Position numbers and translations under genes: made by a program. This document shows, piece after piece, positions 7,899 to 15,143 of a DNA stretch of 41,549 bases. Source of the DNA: Actinophytocola sp. (lineage in GTDB: Bacteria; Actinomycetota; Actinomycetes; Mycobacteriales; Pseudonocardiaceae); NCBI GenBank assembly GCA_009377475.1, contig WHTY01000034.1, positions 1-41,549 of the forward strand, in the 5' to 3' direction. The notes beneath the pieces are model-generated. The model saw only the letters and a list, made by a program, of their open reading frames with translations, was not told where the DNA came from and ran no database searches. Positions within the stretch are counted from its first letter, which is position 1; each line of letters opens with the position of its first letter.

Positions 7899-8537
7899 TC
7901 ACCACTGATCAAGCACGTCCAGCCGGACGTCGAGCAGAGCGGGATCACGCAGGTCGATCACGTGCACTCCGTTCCACCGCACGAAGCCGATCTTCTCAAG
8001 CATCGCACCGATCCGCACGCTCGCCAGCTCCGCCGAGACGCGGTCGGCCGTCGTGTTCCGGAAGCCGTCGGGCGCCACACGGCACGCCGCCAGCCGCGCG
8101 GCCCGTGCCAGTGAGCGCAACGTCCCTGCGATGAGCAGCGCGCCGAGACCGTGCCCACGCCACGCCTCGACGATGTGGAAGCCCCGCACGATGACCATGC
8201 GCGCCACACCGTCACTGAGCAGCGCGTCGAGTTCGGGGGCGAACCTCCCATATTCGGGGTCGATGACGGCTTCCGCGATGAACTCCAACGCCCATTCCCC
8301 CAGCTCGGCGGAGTCGAGCGGATTTCGTTTCCTGCGGAGGTCGGCGATCACCAGCTCGATGTCCCCCACATGTCTGTGATCCGCCGGGCACGCAACCAGA
8401 CGTCCCACGTCCGCGGAGACGTCCCACCGCTCGGGCATGTGATCGCCGTCGTCCGTTTGCCACCAGAGTCGGCGATGCGTGAACGCCAACGAGATGGACA
8501 TCGGATTGGCCGGGAGTTGCGCACGAGCTCGGGTCAC
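7899..8537 (-). CDS. GNAT-family N-acetyltransferase
   Basis: 212 residues. The acetyl-CoA-binding signature is visible: MVIVRGFHIVEAWRGHGLGALLIAGTLRSLARA, where R-G-x-G-x-G/A forms the pyrophosphate loop. A C-terminal strand near IGAMLEKIGFVRWNGVHVIDL is consistent with the fold. The N-terminal ~70 residues (MSISLAFTHRRLWWQTDDGDHMPERW) are an extra domain. The start at GTG 8537 is supported by GAGGTGG just upstream; ATG 8501 is an alternative. It converges with the 6752 gene (7-bp gap) and is divergent to the XRE gene at 8688. Acceptor substrate unknown. Confidence 0.75.
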   Translation of the reverse strand: MTRARAQLPANPMSISLAFTHRRLWWQTDDGDHMPERWDVSADVGRLVACPADHRHVGDIELVIADLRRKRNPLDSAELGEWALEFIAEAVIDPEYGRFAPELDALLSDGVARMVIVRGFHIVEAWRGHGLGALLIAGTLRSLARAARLAACRVAPDGFRNTTADRVSAELASVRIGAMLEKIGFVRWNGVHVIDLRDPALLDVRLDVLDQW

Positions 8538-8602
8538 GCGACCACCTCACGTCCTGGCAGACCCTCACCGCAGGGGCCAGATCATATTCCTGCCATCAGT
8601 AA

Positions 8603-8673
8603 CTGAGATATATCGTACTGTGTTATATAGACATTAGTGAAATCGTCTCTGGATTTTTGTCGCTGAGATGTAT
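8603..8673. promoter_or_regulatory. AT-rich divergent promoter region with repeated CTGAGAT boxes
   Basis: CTGAGATATAT (8603-8613) and CTGAGATGTAT (8663-8673) are direct repeats exactly 60 bp apart, and an inverted TGAGAT lies just inside the XRE gene near 8693. The region between the GNAT gene and the XRE gene is strikingly AT-rich for this window. The boxes are candidate operators for the XRE protein encoded next to them. Confidence 0.4.
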
Positions 8674-8687
8674 GGGCTTGATCGCCT

Positions 8688-8936
8688 ATGGCATCTCAAC
8701 CCGTTTCCGAGGCGACGCAGGAATTCGGCGCGCGTGTGCGCAGCCATCGCACGCGCCTGGGCTGGAGCCAGGAACGCCTCGGTGATGCCTGCGGCATCCA
8801 CTGGTCGATGGTGGGCCAAATCGAACGGGGACAACGCAATGTCGGCCTCCACAACATCTTGAAACTCGCGGCCGCGCTGGCGATCGACCCCGGCGAACTC
8901 GTCCAAGGTCTGCAGCCGCCGAAACCGAAGAACTGA
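8688..8936 (+). CDS. Small XRE-family HTH regulator
   Basis: 82 residues, essentially one helix-turn-helix domain. FGARVRSHRTRLGWSQERLGDACGIHWSMVGQIERGQRNVGLHNILKLAAALAIDPGELV is a complete Cro/C1-type HTH with the recognition helix at HWSMVGQIERG. There is no effector domain, so it would act as a simple dimeric DNA-binding protein, probably repressing its own promoter. It ends two bases from the stop codon of the convergent radical SAM gene. Solid family call, unknown regulon. Confidence 0.85.
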   Translation: MASQPVSEATQEFGARVRSHRTRLGWSQERLGDACGIHWSMVGQIERGQRNVGLHNILKLAAALAIDPGELVQGLQPPKPKN

Positions 8937-8937
8937 C

Positions 8938-10587
8938 TCATGCGACGTCGCGCATGATCTCCGCGCGATGCGGCCAGTGCGACCAGAACGCGCCGGTGTA
9001 GCCGCGCTCGATCAGCCGCAGCAGGAACGGATTGTCGGCGTAGTTGTTGTCGTCCGGCGTGAGCCCCGGCAACGTCGGCAGCATCACGCGGTACAGATCG
9101 TCTTCGGGCACGAGGTCGTGCAACAGCTCGATCGACTTCGCCCAGCGCCCGTCCGGCGCGTCCACCGTCGCGCGGTCCTCCGGCAGCTCCGGCGAAAGGA
9201 AGTACACCGGCCGGAACCGACCCTGCCGGTCGAACATGAACTGCCGCTCGTACTCCACCGTGGCACACCGTCCCTTCGGCGTCAGCACGATCGGCTCGGT
9301 CGCCGTACTCGACTGCAGGCCACGCACCGTGCGGACGCCATCGCAGTCCTGAGCGAGCTTGATGCCGAGCGGCGAGTAGGGAAACGCCCTGATACCCAGG
9401 CTGTATCCGGTGACCGTCGCGTCAAGGTCGAGCGTGCGCTTCACGCACTCCCGCAGGGTGTCGGCGGTCTCGCCGGGCATGCCGAGCAGCACCTCGACCA
9501 TCGTCGGAATCTTGTGCTCGCGCGCGAGCGAGCACACCCGGTGCGAGTCCTCGAACGTGTAGTACCGACAGCCCTTGCGGGTGACCTTCCACCCGTCGAG
9601 GACGTCGTCGCGCACGTGGTCCGGTGCGAGGTTGATACCGCCACACCCGGCTTCGGCGAGCAGCGCCGCCAGCTCGTCGTCGAACGGCGTCGGCTGCACG
9701 TAGATCCACAACCGCAACCGGTGCAGCGACGACGCCGGATCGGTCGACTTGCGGCGCACGATCTCGGTCAACACCGCCTTGGTGTGCGCGACCGCGAGGT
9801 TGAACTCGCTGTCGGTCGTGTGCACGTCAACAATGCCCTGATCGGTCAACGACTCGATCTCGTCGACGACGACCGCGACCTCGCGGCGCGTGAACTGCGT
9901 GCCTTTGGCGTCCGGCTCGACGCAGTGCGAACAGGCGTACACGCAGCCGTTCTTCGTCAGGATGTTGCCGAGCCCGCCGGTGCGGTAGTACCGCTCGTTG
10001 TCCACTTTGTGCGGCTCAGCTGACCGACGGACATAGGAGGTGCTGGTGTTCACGATGTCCAGGCCCGTTGTCGCCTGACTGGGGTACGGCAGCACCTGTC
10101 GCACCTTGCCGTCGCCGTGGTTGATGAGCAGCCCGGCGATGTCCTCCGGCCGTCCGCCCGCCAGCAACGTCCTGGCAAGCCGGACCATGATCTGCTCGCC
10201 CGGCCCCTTCACTCCGTATGAAATGCCGAAGTAGTCGGTCAGGGCGAACGGCATCGACGAGAACCCGACACCGCCCGCCACGATCGGCGCGGACGTGCCC
10301 ACCTTGATGGCGTCGATGACGTCTCGATGCGTGTCGAGGAAAACCCGTTGCTGCTGCGCGTAAATGGTGTCGGTGTTGCGAACCGTGACGCCGACGAGCA
10401 GCGGGTCGCGCGTCGCGAAGTACTCGCTTAGGCACGCGCTCCAGTCCTCTCGGCGAAACGTCAGGTCCACCACCTCGACGTCGAACCCGTCAGCCTCAAG
10501 CGACGTCGTCAGAATGTCGAGCGCGTACGGCGTGATCGGCGGGTACACGAAATTGGGATTGACCAGCGTCACCAATGCTTTGCCCAT
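8938..10587 (-). CDS. Cobalamin-binding radical SAM protein (class B methyltransferase-like)
   Basis: 549 residues from ATG 10587, which has GGAGA 8-9 bases upstream. The first ~150 residues are a B12-binding-like Rossmann domain (KALVTLVNPNFVYPP...YALDILTTSLEADGFDVEVVDL). The radical SAM core follows with the CxxxCxxC cluster in NGCVYACSHC (Cys215, 219, 222) and later the MPGET strand. The C-terminal ~130 residues are a separate domain ending RGYTGAFWSHWPHRAEIM. Proteins of this layout mostly methylate unreactive carbons using methylcobalamin and a [4Fe-4S] cluster; TsrM, which methylates tryptophan at C2, has similar size and architecture. The gene lies in a same-strand group with a tryptophanase-type lyase, so tryptophan or an indole is a reasonable substrate guess, not shown. 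Its start lies inside the 3' end of the XRE gene. Confidence 0.85.
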   Translation of the reverse strand: MGKALVTLVNPNFVYPPITPYALDILTTSLEADGFDVEVVDLTFRREDWSACLSEYFATRDPLLVGVTVRNTDTIYAQQQRVFLDTHRDVIDAIKVGTSAPIVAGGVGFSSMPFALTDYFGISYGVKGPGEQIMVRLARTLLAGGRPEDIAGLLINHGDGKVRQVLPYPSQATTGLDIVNTSTSYVRRSAEPHKVDNERYYRTGGLGNILTKNGCVYACSHCVEPDAKGTQFTRREVAVVVDEIESLTDQGIVDVHTTDSEFNLAVAHTKAVLTEIVRRKSTDPASSLHRLRLWIYVQPTPFDDELAALLAEAGCGGINLAPDHVRDDVLDGWKVTRKGCRYYTFEDSHRVCSLAREHKIPTMVEVLLGMPGETADTLRECVKRTLDLDATVTGYSLGIRAFPYSPLGIKLAQDCDGVRTVRGLQSSTATEPIVLTPKGRCATVEYERQFMFDRQGRFRPVYFLSPELPEDRATVDAPDGRWAKSIELLHDLVPEDDLYRVMLPTLPGLTPDDNNYADNPFLLRLIERGYTGAFWSHWPHRAEIMRDVA

Positions 10588-10930
10588 AGATGCCATCTCC
10601 AACGGCAGAGGGGTCGGTGCGCACGGGCTCAGCGTTCGCGGCACGCAACGCGCGCGCCGTGCGGGCCGCGGCACCGAGTTGTTCGACGGGGACACCGAGC
10701 ACCGCGCTGAGCCAACCCCGCCAGTACGGCCCCGGCACACGTTTCCCGCGTTCCCAGCGCGCTACTTCTGTCCTGCCCACCCCGTAGTTGTTGGACAGCG
10801 ACATGAGCGCCTCGGCGAGCGCGTGCTGACTCAGACCGCGCTCTTGACGCGCACGCCGCACCAGGATGCCGATCGGCTCCCTGCGGTAGGGACGACCTGA
10901 ATCCGCCCCCTTGCGGCTGTACGTTGACAC
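10496..10930 (-). CDS. XRE-family regulator overlapping the radical SAM gene
   Basis: 144 residues. The HTH is ILVRRARQERGLSQHALAEALMSLSNNYGVGRTEVARWERGKRVPGPYWRGWLSAVLGV, the same extended type as in the N-terminus of the fusion regulator at 16428. Residues after about 100 (AVGDGIYGQSIGDAG...) fall where the radical SAM gene has already begun in another frame (92-base overlap), so this tail may be incidental. The GTG start at 10930 has no strong Shine-Dalgarno. Position directly before the radical SAM gene suggests it controls that gene. The AraC gene starts upstream on the same strand, 74 bases away. Confidence 0.7.
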   Translation of the reverse strand: MSTYSRKGADSGRPYRREPIGILVRRARQERGLSQHALAEALMSLSNNYGVGRTEVARWERGKRVPGPYWRGWLSAVLGVPVEQLGAAARTARALRAANAEPVRTDPSAVGDGIYGQSIGDAGQSQFRVPADHAVRARHSDDVA

Positions 10931-11004
10931 GCACTCGACGCTAGGGCGACGTCGATCCGCGCACGATCCACTTTCCGCGCGGACTCATCCAGTCCGCGCA
11001 ACCG

Positions 11005-11979
11005 TCATTTCCGCAACGTCGTCGACGGATACTCACCGAACCGCGCGTGGTACGCCGACGCGAACCGGCTCAGGTGCTGGAAACCCCAGCGCGCCGCGAT
11101 CTTGCCGACGGTGGTGGTGTCCGGCTCTGCGGCCAGCAGATCCTGGTGCGCCCGCTCCAGCCGCACGTTGCGCAGATGCCGCATCGGGGTGACATCGGTG
11201 TGGCGGCGGAACGCGTCCTGCAACGCCCGCGCGCTCACGCCCGACGCGCTGGCGAGGCTGCCGATGGTGTGGTCCCACTCCGGGTGGGCTGCCATGATCT
11301 CGATCGCGGCGTCGACGACCCGGTTCGGCACCGGCATCGCCTCACCGTTGAGGATGCTGGTGTAGTTGTTCGGCTGCGCCAGCAGCAGACCCTCCATCAA
11401 CCAGCGTTCCAGCCCCTGCGCGGCCGTGGAGTGCGACCAGGTGCGGTCGGTGCGGTCCATTTCGTTCACGAACCGCCGGAACGCACTCGCCCACGTCGCG
11501 CTCAGGCCCTGCATGGTGTCCATGCCGAGCTGAAACTCGATCGGCCACGGCAGCGACTGGTCAAGCAGGTGGCGCAGCGTGGCCTCCAACGCGGGCCGCT
11601 CGATCCTGGCGATCACCAGCTTCGTCCCCGCGGCGAGCCGCATGCTCAGATACTTGCTCGGCGACGCGACCGGAATGAACTCCGGCGTGGCGTTGATGCT
11701 GTCGCCGCCACACCGGAACGTGCCTTGCCCCTCCAAAACGAGCATCACGGGAAAGAACGTCTCGCATTCCCCCGGCTCGACCTTGACGTCACCCCCGTAC
11801 GTGATGGATGCCAGCGCGGTGTTGCGAATCCGCTGACAGTTCATATGCGTGTCGAGTTGCGCCGCCCGGCCGACCAGATTAATTCGGTGGTCACAAAATA
11901 CCTGTGCCACTCGCTCCCGCGTATCGTCGAGATCCGTTGAATCGAAAAGCGGGTACTGCGCTAATGGAAGTCTACTCAT
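11005..11979 (-). CDS. AraC-family transcriptional regulator
   Basis: 324 residues. The C-terminal double HTH is clear: DHTIGSLASASGVSARALQDAFRRHTDVTPMRHLRNVRLERAHQDLLAAEPDTTTVGKIAARWGFQHLSRFASAYHARFGEYPS. The N-terminal ~170 residues form a cupin-like AraC_binding_2 type domain (VEPGECETFFPVMLVLEGQGTFRCGGDS). Members with this layout often sense amino-acid-like or aromatic metabolites. It lies between the tryptophanase-type gene (upstream, 157-bp gap) and the XRE/radical SAM pair, all on the minus strand, so it is a good candidate for their local activator. Ligand unknown. Confidence 0.9.
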   Translation of the reverse strand: MSRLPLAQYPLFDSTDLDDTRERVAQVFCDHRINLVGRAAQLDTHMNCQRIRNTALASITYGGDVKVEPGECETFFPVMLVLEGQGTFRCGGDSINATPEFIPVASPSKYLSMRLAAGTKLVIARIERPALEATLRHLLDQSLPWPIEFQLGMDTMQGLSATWASAFRRFVNEMDRTDRTWSHSTAAQGLERWLMEGLLLAQPNNYTSILNGEAMPVPNRVVDAAIEIMAAHPEWDHTIGSLASASGVSARALQDAFRRHTDVTPMRHLRNVRLERAHQDLLAAEPDTTTVGKIAARWGFQHLSRFASAYHARFGEYPSTTLRK

Positions 11980-12136
11980 CGTCGTGCATGGCCCTATCTA
12001 CTAAGCATGAGTTCCCCCTCTACATGCGTCGCCAACGCTCGCAGATTTCCACCGGCGTTTCTAGGTCCATTCGTGTAATGACCATGTGGTAGAAAATCGA
12101 CGCTCTGTGTCCGGTCTACTGCCACCACGGTGTGGA

Positions 12137-13501
12137 TCACTTCACCGGCTGTAAAACTGCCGTGAACTGGCGCATCACATCGTCCTGCGCGACGATCCGA
12201 TAGCCGCGAAGGTCGGCCGATTTCGCCGCGACGCCTTCCGCTATCTCAGCGACGTACTGCAAATGACTCGCGGTATACACCCTCCTGGGTATCGCGAACC
12301 GGACCAGTTCGCGTGGCGCGGGAATATCGGGCAAACCCGCCTCGCCCGGGCGGCCGAACACCAATGTGCCGAGTTCGGTCGTGCGCACCGCACCCGTCCG
12401 ATACAGCTCGTTCACGAGCGCCGTCGCTGGTAGTTGCCGCGGCGGAATGTGCGGCAGCAACTGGCCCGCGTCGACGTAGACGGCGTGACAGCCGGTCGGC
12501 CGCAGCACCGGTAGCCCCGCCTGTGCCAGCAGATCCGCGAACCAGCGCGCGGACTCCGCCCTGTACCGCAAATAGTCCACTTCGGTCACTTCGAGCAAGC
12601 CCTGCGCCAGCGCGTCGAGATCGCGACCGGCGAGGCCCCCGTAGGTCGGGAAGCCTTCGGTCTCGATGACTTTCGCGCGGCACCGTTTCGCCAGCGCGGC
12701 ATCGCGCAGCGCGATCAGGCCGCCGATATTGGCGACGCCGTCCTTTTTCAAACTCGCCCAGCATCCGTCGGCAAACCCGAAAACTTCTCGCGCTATTTCG
12801 CGTATTGTTCGGTCTCCCGTATCCGGCGATCGAGACGCGATCAGATAGGCGTTTTCCGCGAACCGGGACGCATCGAGGAAAAATGGGATGCCGTGTTCAT
12901 CGCACAATCGCCGAACCGCGCGCGCATTGCCGATCGAAACCGGCTGACCGCCATTCGCGTTGTTGGTCACGGTCAGCACGACGCAGCGCACCCGCGCGCC
13001 CGTGTCCCCGGCGAGCAACCGGCGCAGCCCGTCGAGGTCGATGTCGCCGCCGAACGACGTCGTCTCGTCGTAGTCCACCGGCAAGTCGACGGCATCGGCC
13101 CCTGCCGCCTCGACGCTGGCGCGGGTGCTGTCGAAGTGCGTATTGGACACCGAGACATCGCCCGGGCGAAGCAGCTCATGCAGCACGATGCGCTCAGCGG
13201 CCCTGCCCTGGTGCACCGGGATCACTTCGGGATACCCCGTCAGTTCCCGCACGACCCGCTCGAACCGCTCGAAGGACCGCGCACCCGCGTACGACTCGTC
13301 CCCGGAGAGCAGCGCGGACCACTGCGCGGCCGACATCGCGCTGGTACCGGAGTCCGTCAGCAGGTCAATCGTGATCAACCGGGCGGGAATCCGGAAGATG
13401 TTGTAGCCGGCTTCGACCAGCGCAGCCTCGCGTTCGGCTGCCGAGGGAAAGGGAATCGGCTCGACGGCCTTGATCCGAAACGGTTCCATGAACGCTGGCA
13501 T
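12137..13501 (-). CDS. Tryptophanase-type beta-eliminating lyase (PLP)
   Basis: 454 residues from ATG 13501, supported by GGGAGGGG just upstream; tyrosine phenol-lyase is 456 and tryptophanase 471. These enzymes release indole or phenol from Trp or Tyr, giving pyruvate and ammonia. Signatures are all present: EPFRIKAVEPI, IDLLTDSGTSAMS, Tyr71 in DESYAG, HQGRAAE, the PLP-nitrogen Asp210 and Arg213 in FLDASRFAENA, and the PLP Lys253 in LKKDGVANIGG. Two substrate-specificity positions favour tryptophanase: Asp124 (HFDST; Thr in tyrosine phenol-lyase) and Leu377 (TELG; Arg in tyrosine phenol-lyase). The wider sequence has tyrosine phenol-lyase flavour, so the exact substrate is not certain. It is divergent from IclR regulator 2. 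No leader resembling TnaC was found. Confidence 0.88.
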   Translation of the reverse strand: MPAFMEPFRIKAVEPIPFPSAAEREAALVEAGYNIFRIPARLITIDLLTDSGTSAMSAAQWSALLSGDESYAGARSFERFERVVRELTGYPEVIPVHQGRAAERIVLHELLRPGDVSVSNTHFDSTRASVEAAGADAVDLPVDYDETTSFGGDIDLDGLRRLLAGDTGARVRCVVLTVTNNANGGQPVSIGNARAVRRLCDEHGIPFFLDASRFAENAYLIASRSPDTGDRTIREIAREVFGFADGCWASLKKDGVANIGGLIALRDAALAKRCRAKVIETEGFPTYGGLAGRDLDALAQGLLEVTEVDYLRYRAESARWFADLLAQAGLPVLRPTGCHAVYVDAGQLLPHIPPRQLPATALVNELYRTGAVRTTELGTLVFGRPGEAGLPDIPAPRELVRFAIPRRVYTASHLQYVAEIAEGVAAKSADLRGYRIVAQDDVMRQFTAVLQPVK

Positions 13502-13674
13502 GTGTGCCCCTCCCGTGACGCGCGATGGTCGTTCCGAGTCTCCAGAAGCACGCGATCGACACGCCAGGGCCAGTTGGTGGAATCCGCTCGCGTCGCCTGG
13601 TCGCAATCCGTTGCGCCACTCGTCGTCCAGCCGTTTCATACCGGCATGAGATGGCCCCCTGCGTGGCTAGACTG

Positions 13675-13690
13675 AAATCCGATAGGATTT
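13675..13690. promoter_or_regulatory. Candidate IclR operator between lyase and IclR regulator 2
   Basis: AAATCC and GGATTT form a perfect inverted repeat around GATA. Flanks ACTGAAAT on the left and GATTTTG on the right match the halves of the palindrome in front of the paralogous IclR gene (2256-2277), with four more bases between them here. The site lies 30 bp before the IclR start and 174 bp before the divergent lyase start, so one regulator could control both. Confidence 0.45.
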
Positions 13691-13719
13691 TGAAACAACG
13701 CGTTTAATCGGGAAAAGGG

Positions 13720-14565
13720 GTGGGTCCGCTGGCGACCGGGCGGCAATCCAACGGCAAGGCTGGCGACAACAGCGGCGGCGAGGTGTCACCGCGCGAAGAG
13801 CGTGACTACACCGTCAGAGCGGTCCAGCGCGTGTGCGCGATCTTGAATCTCCTCCAGGAATCCGTCGACGGTGTCCCGTTGCCCGCGCTCGCGATGGAAA
13901 CCGGGCTCCCGAAGTCGTCGGCGTTCCGGTACCTCTGGACGCTGGAGAACCACCGCTACGTCGAACGCGACCCCGAGACCGGCCTGTTCCGGCTCGGGCT
14001 CGGCTTCGTCGGCATGCAGTCGCGCCACCTCGAGGTGCTGCGCGAGCGGGCCCGGCCCTGGCTGGAGCACCTCAGGGACGAGCACGACGAGTCGGCGAAC
14101 CTCGGCCTGCTCGACGGCGACCGGATCATCTACCTCGACATCGTGGAGAGCAAACGCGGCGTCCGGCTCGCGGCGAAACGCGGCGACCGCGACCCGCTGC
14201 ACGCGACCGCGCTCGGCAAGGCCATCGCCGCGCACATGGACACCGACCGGGTCAAGGAACTGCTCGAGCAGTCCGGGATGGAGCAGCGCACGCCGAACAC
14301 CATCACCAGCGTCGACACCTACCTCGACGAGCTCGCCAAGGTGCGCAGGGTCGGCTACGCCGTCGACAGCGGCGAGAACGAGCTGGACGGCCGGTGCGTC
14401 GCGGTGCCGATCCTCGGCACCCGGTTGCCCGCCGCGATCAGCCTCAGCGCGCCGTCCGCGCGGTTCACCGTGCAAGACGTCGAGCGTGCGGCGGCGGCGT
14501 TGAAGAACGTGGCGGAGCAACTCGGCACGATGCCGGTGTCCGACGACGAGGCGTCCGACGCCTGA
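13720..14565 (+). CDS. IclR-family transcriptional regulator 2
   Basis: 281 residues. Same domain layout as the regulator at 2293: winged HTH (AILNLLQESVDGVPLPALAMETGLPKSSAFRYLW) followed by the IclR ligand domain (LHATALGKAIAA, GYAVDSGENELDGRCVAVPI). By eye about 78% identical to it, differing mainly at the two ends and around residues 180-200. The GTG at 13720 has a purine-rich GGGAAAAGGGG run abutting it, unusually close; GTG 13783 is an alternative. It is divergent to the tryptophanase-type gene with a palindrome in between, which suggests that it governs the lyase. A strong hairpin terminator follows at 14579-14609. Confidence 0.9.
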   Translation: MGPLATGRQSNGKAGDNSGGEVSPREERDYTVRAVQRVCAILNLLQESVDGVPLPALAMETGLPKSSAFRYLWTLENHRYVERDPETGLFRLGLGFVGMQSRHLEVLRERARPWLEHLRDEHDESANLGLLDGDRIIYLDIVESKRGVRLAAKRGDRDPLHATALGKAIAAHMDTDRVKELLEQSGMEQRTPNTITSVDTYLDELAKVRRVGYAVDSGENELDGRCVAVPILGTRLPAAISLSAPSARFTVQDVERAAAALKNVAEQLGTMPVSDDEASDA

Positions 14566-14578
14566 GCGAACCACACGG

Positions 14579-14609
14579 CAGGCGTGGGTGCGCGCCGCAC
14601 CCACGCCTG
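14579..14609 (+). terminator. Strong hairpin terminator after IclR regulator 2
   Basis: A perfect 14-bp stem, CAGGCGTGGGTGCG (14579-14592) with its complement at 14596-14609 and a 3-nt CGC loop. It begins 13 bases after the stop codon. There is no T-run, as is common in actinomycetes. Confidence 0.7.
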
Positions 14610-14693
14610 AATCGGCCCCTTGCCGCACGGGCCGCACGCCACGTTGGGTGGGCAGGCACGCTGAAGAAAAGCGGCCCCCGGAAGGTGGCGCCC

Positions 14694-15110
14694 ATGCGGT
14701 TCGCGCTGCTGGCGCCGTGTCACGACACGGCGTCACTCGCCCCGACCCTTACCACGTTCGATCCCGACGAGGTCGAGGTCGTGGTGCTGCCGTCCCGCCG
14801 CGACGGCCACGTGCCGTGCGACGACGGCGTCATGTCGCAGAGCACGACCGACGACATGCTCGACGAGTTGGCATGGCGCGGGCCGTGGGACGGCGTGCTC
14901 GTCGTCCTCGATGCCTCAGCGGGTGAGGACCGACCCGCCGCGCGCCAGGTGGCCCAGCGGGTGCGGCGCATCCTCGGCCCCGACGTCCCGGTCGGCACGG
15001 TCGACGACGCGCGCGCCGACATCGCGGACCAGCTCAGCGAGGGCCTGACCGTGTTGCGGACGCTGCGCACGATCGCGCTCGACCCGGCCGCCGGTCCGGC
15101 GAGCTGGTGA
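14694..15110 (+). CDS. Orphan small protein family, member A (138 residues)
   Basis: Starts at ATG 14694 (GGAAGG ten bases upstream), protein beginning MRFALLAPCHDTASLAP. It is clearly homologous to the product of 24146-24571: both open with MRFA(L/M)(L/I)AP, share a GPWDGVLV block, then R(R)IRHILGP/RRILGPDVPVG and VDD, and end with a helix (L..LRT.ALD / LWFLRVVALD). The predicted pattern is alternating strands and helices, as in a small Rossmann or flavodoxin-like domain. I do not recognise the family; a remote Asp/Glu racemase half-domain is one possibility but no catalytic Cys pair is visible. It follows IclR regulator 2 and converges with the nucleotidyltransferase gene. Confidence 0.65.
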   Translation: MRFALLAPCHDTASLAPTLTTFDPDEVEVVVLPSRRDGHVPCDDGVMSQSTTDDMLDELAWRGPWDGVLVVLDASAGEDRPAARQVAQRVRRILGPDVPVGTVDDARADIADQLSEGLTVLRTLRTIALDPAAGPASW

Positions 15111-15143
15111 CTACTCCGCGACCCGGGATGGCGCGTTCCGGCC

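Noticed and set aside
7896..7911. TGATCA-CCAC-TGATCA as an operator
   Set aside because: It lies between two convergent stop codons, so it is more likely a weak shared terminator or chance.
12137..13501. Calling the lyase tyrosine phenol-lyase
   Set aside because: Overall sequence is close, but the phenol-binding Thr and Arg positions are Asp and Leu, as in tryptophanase; kept as tryptophanase-type.
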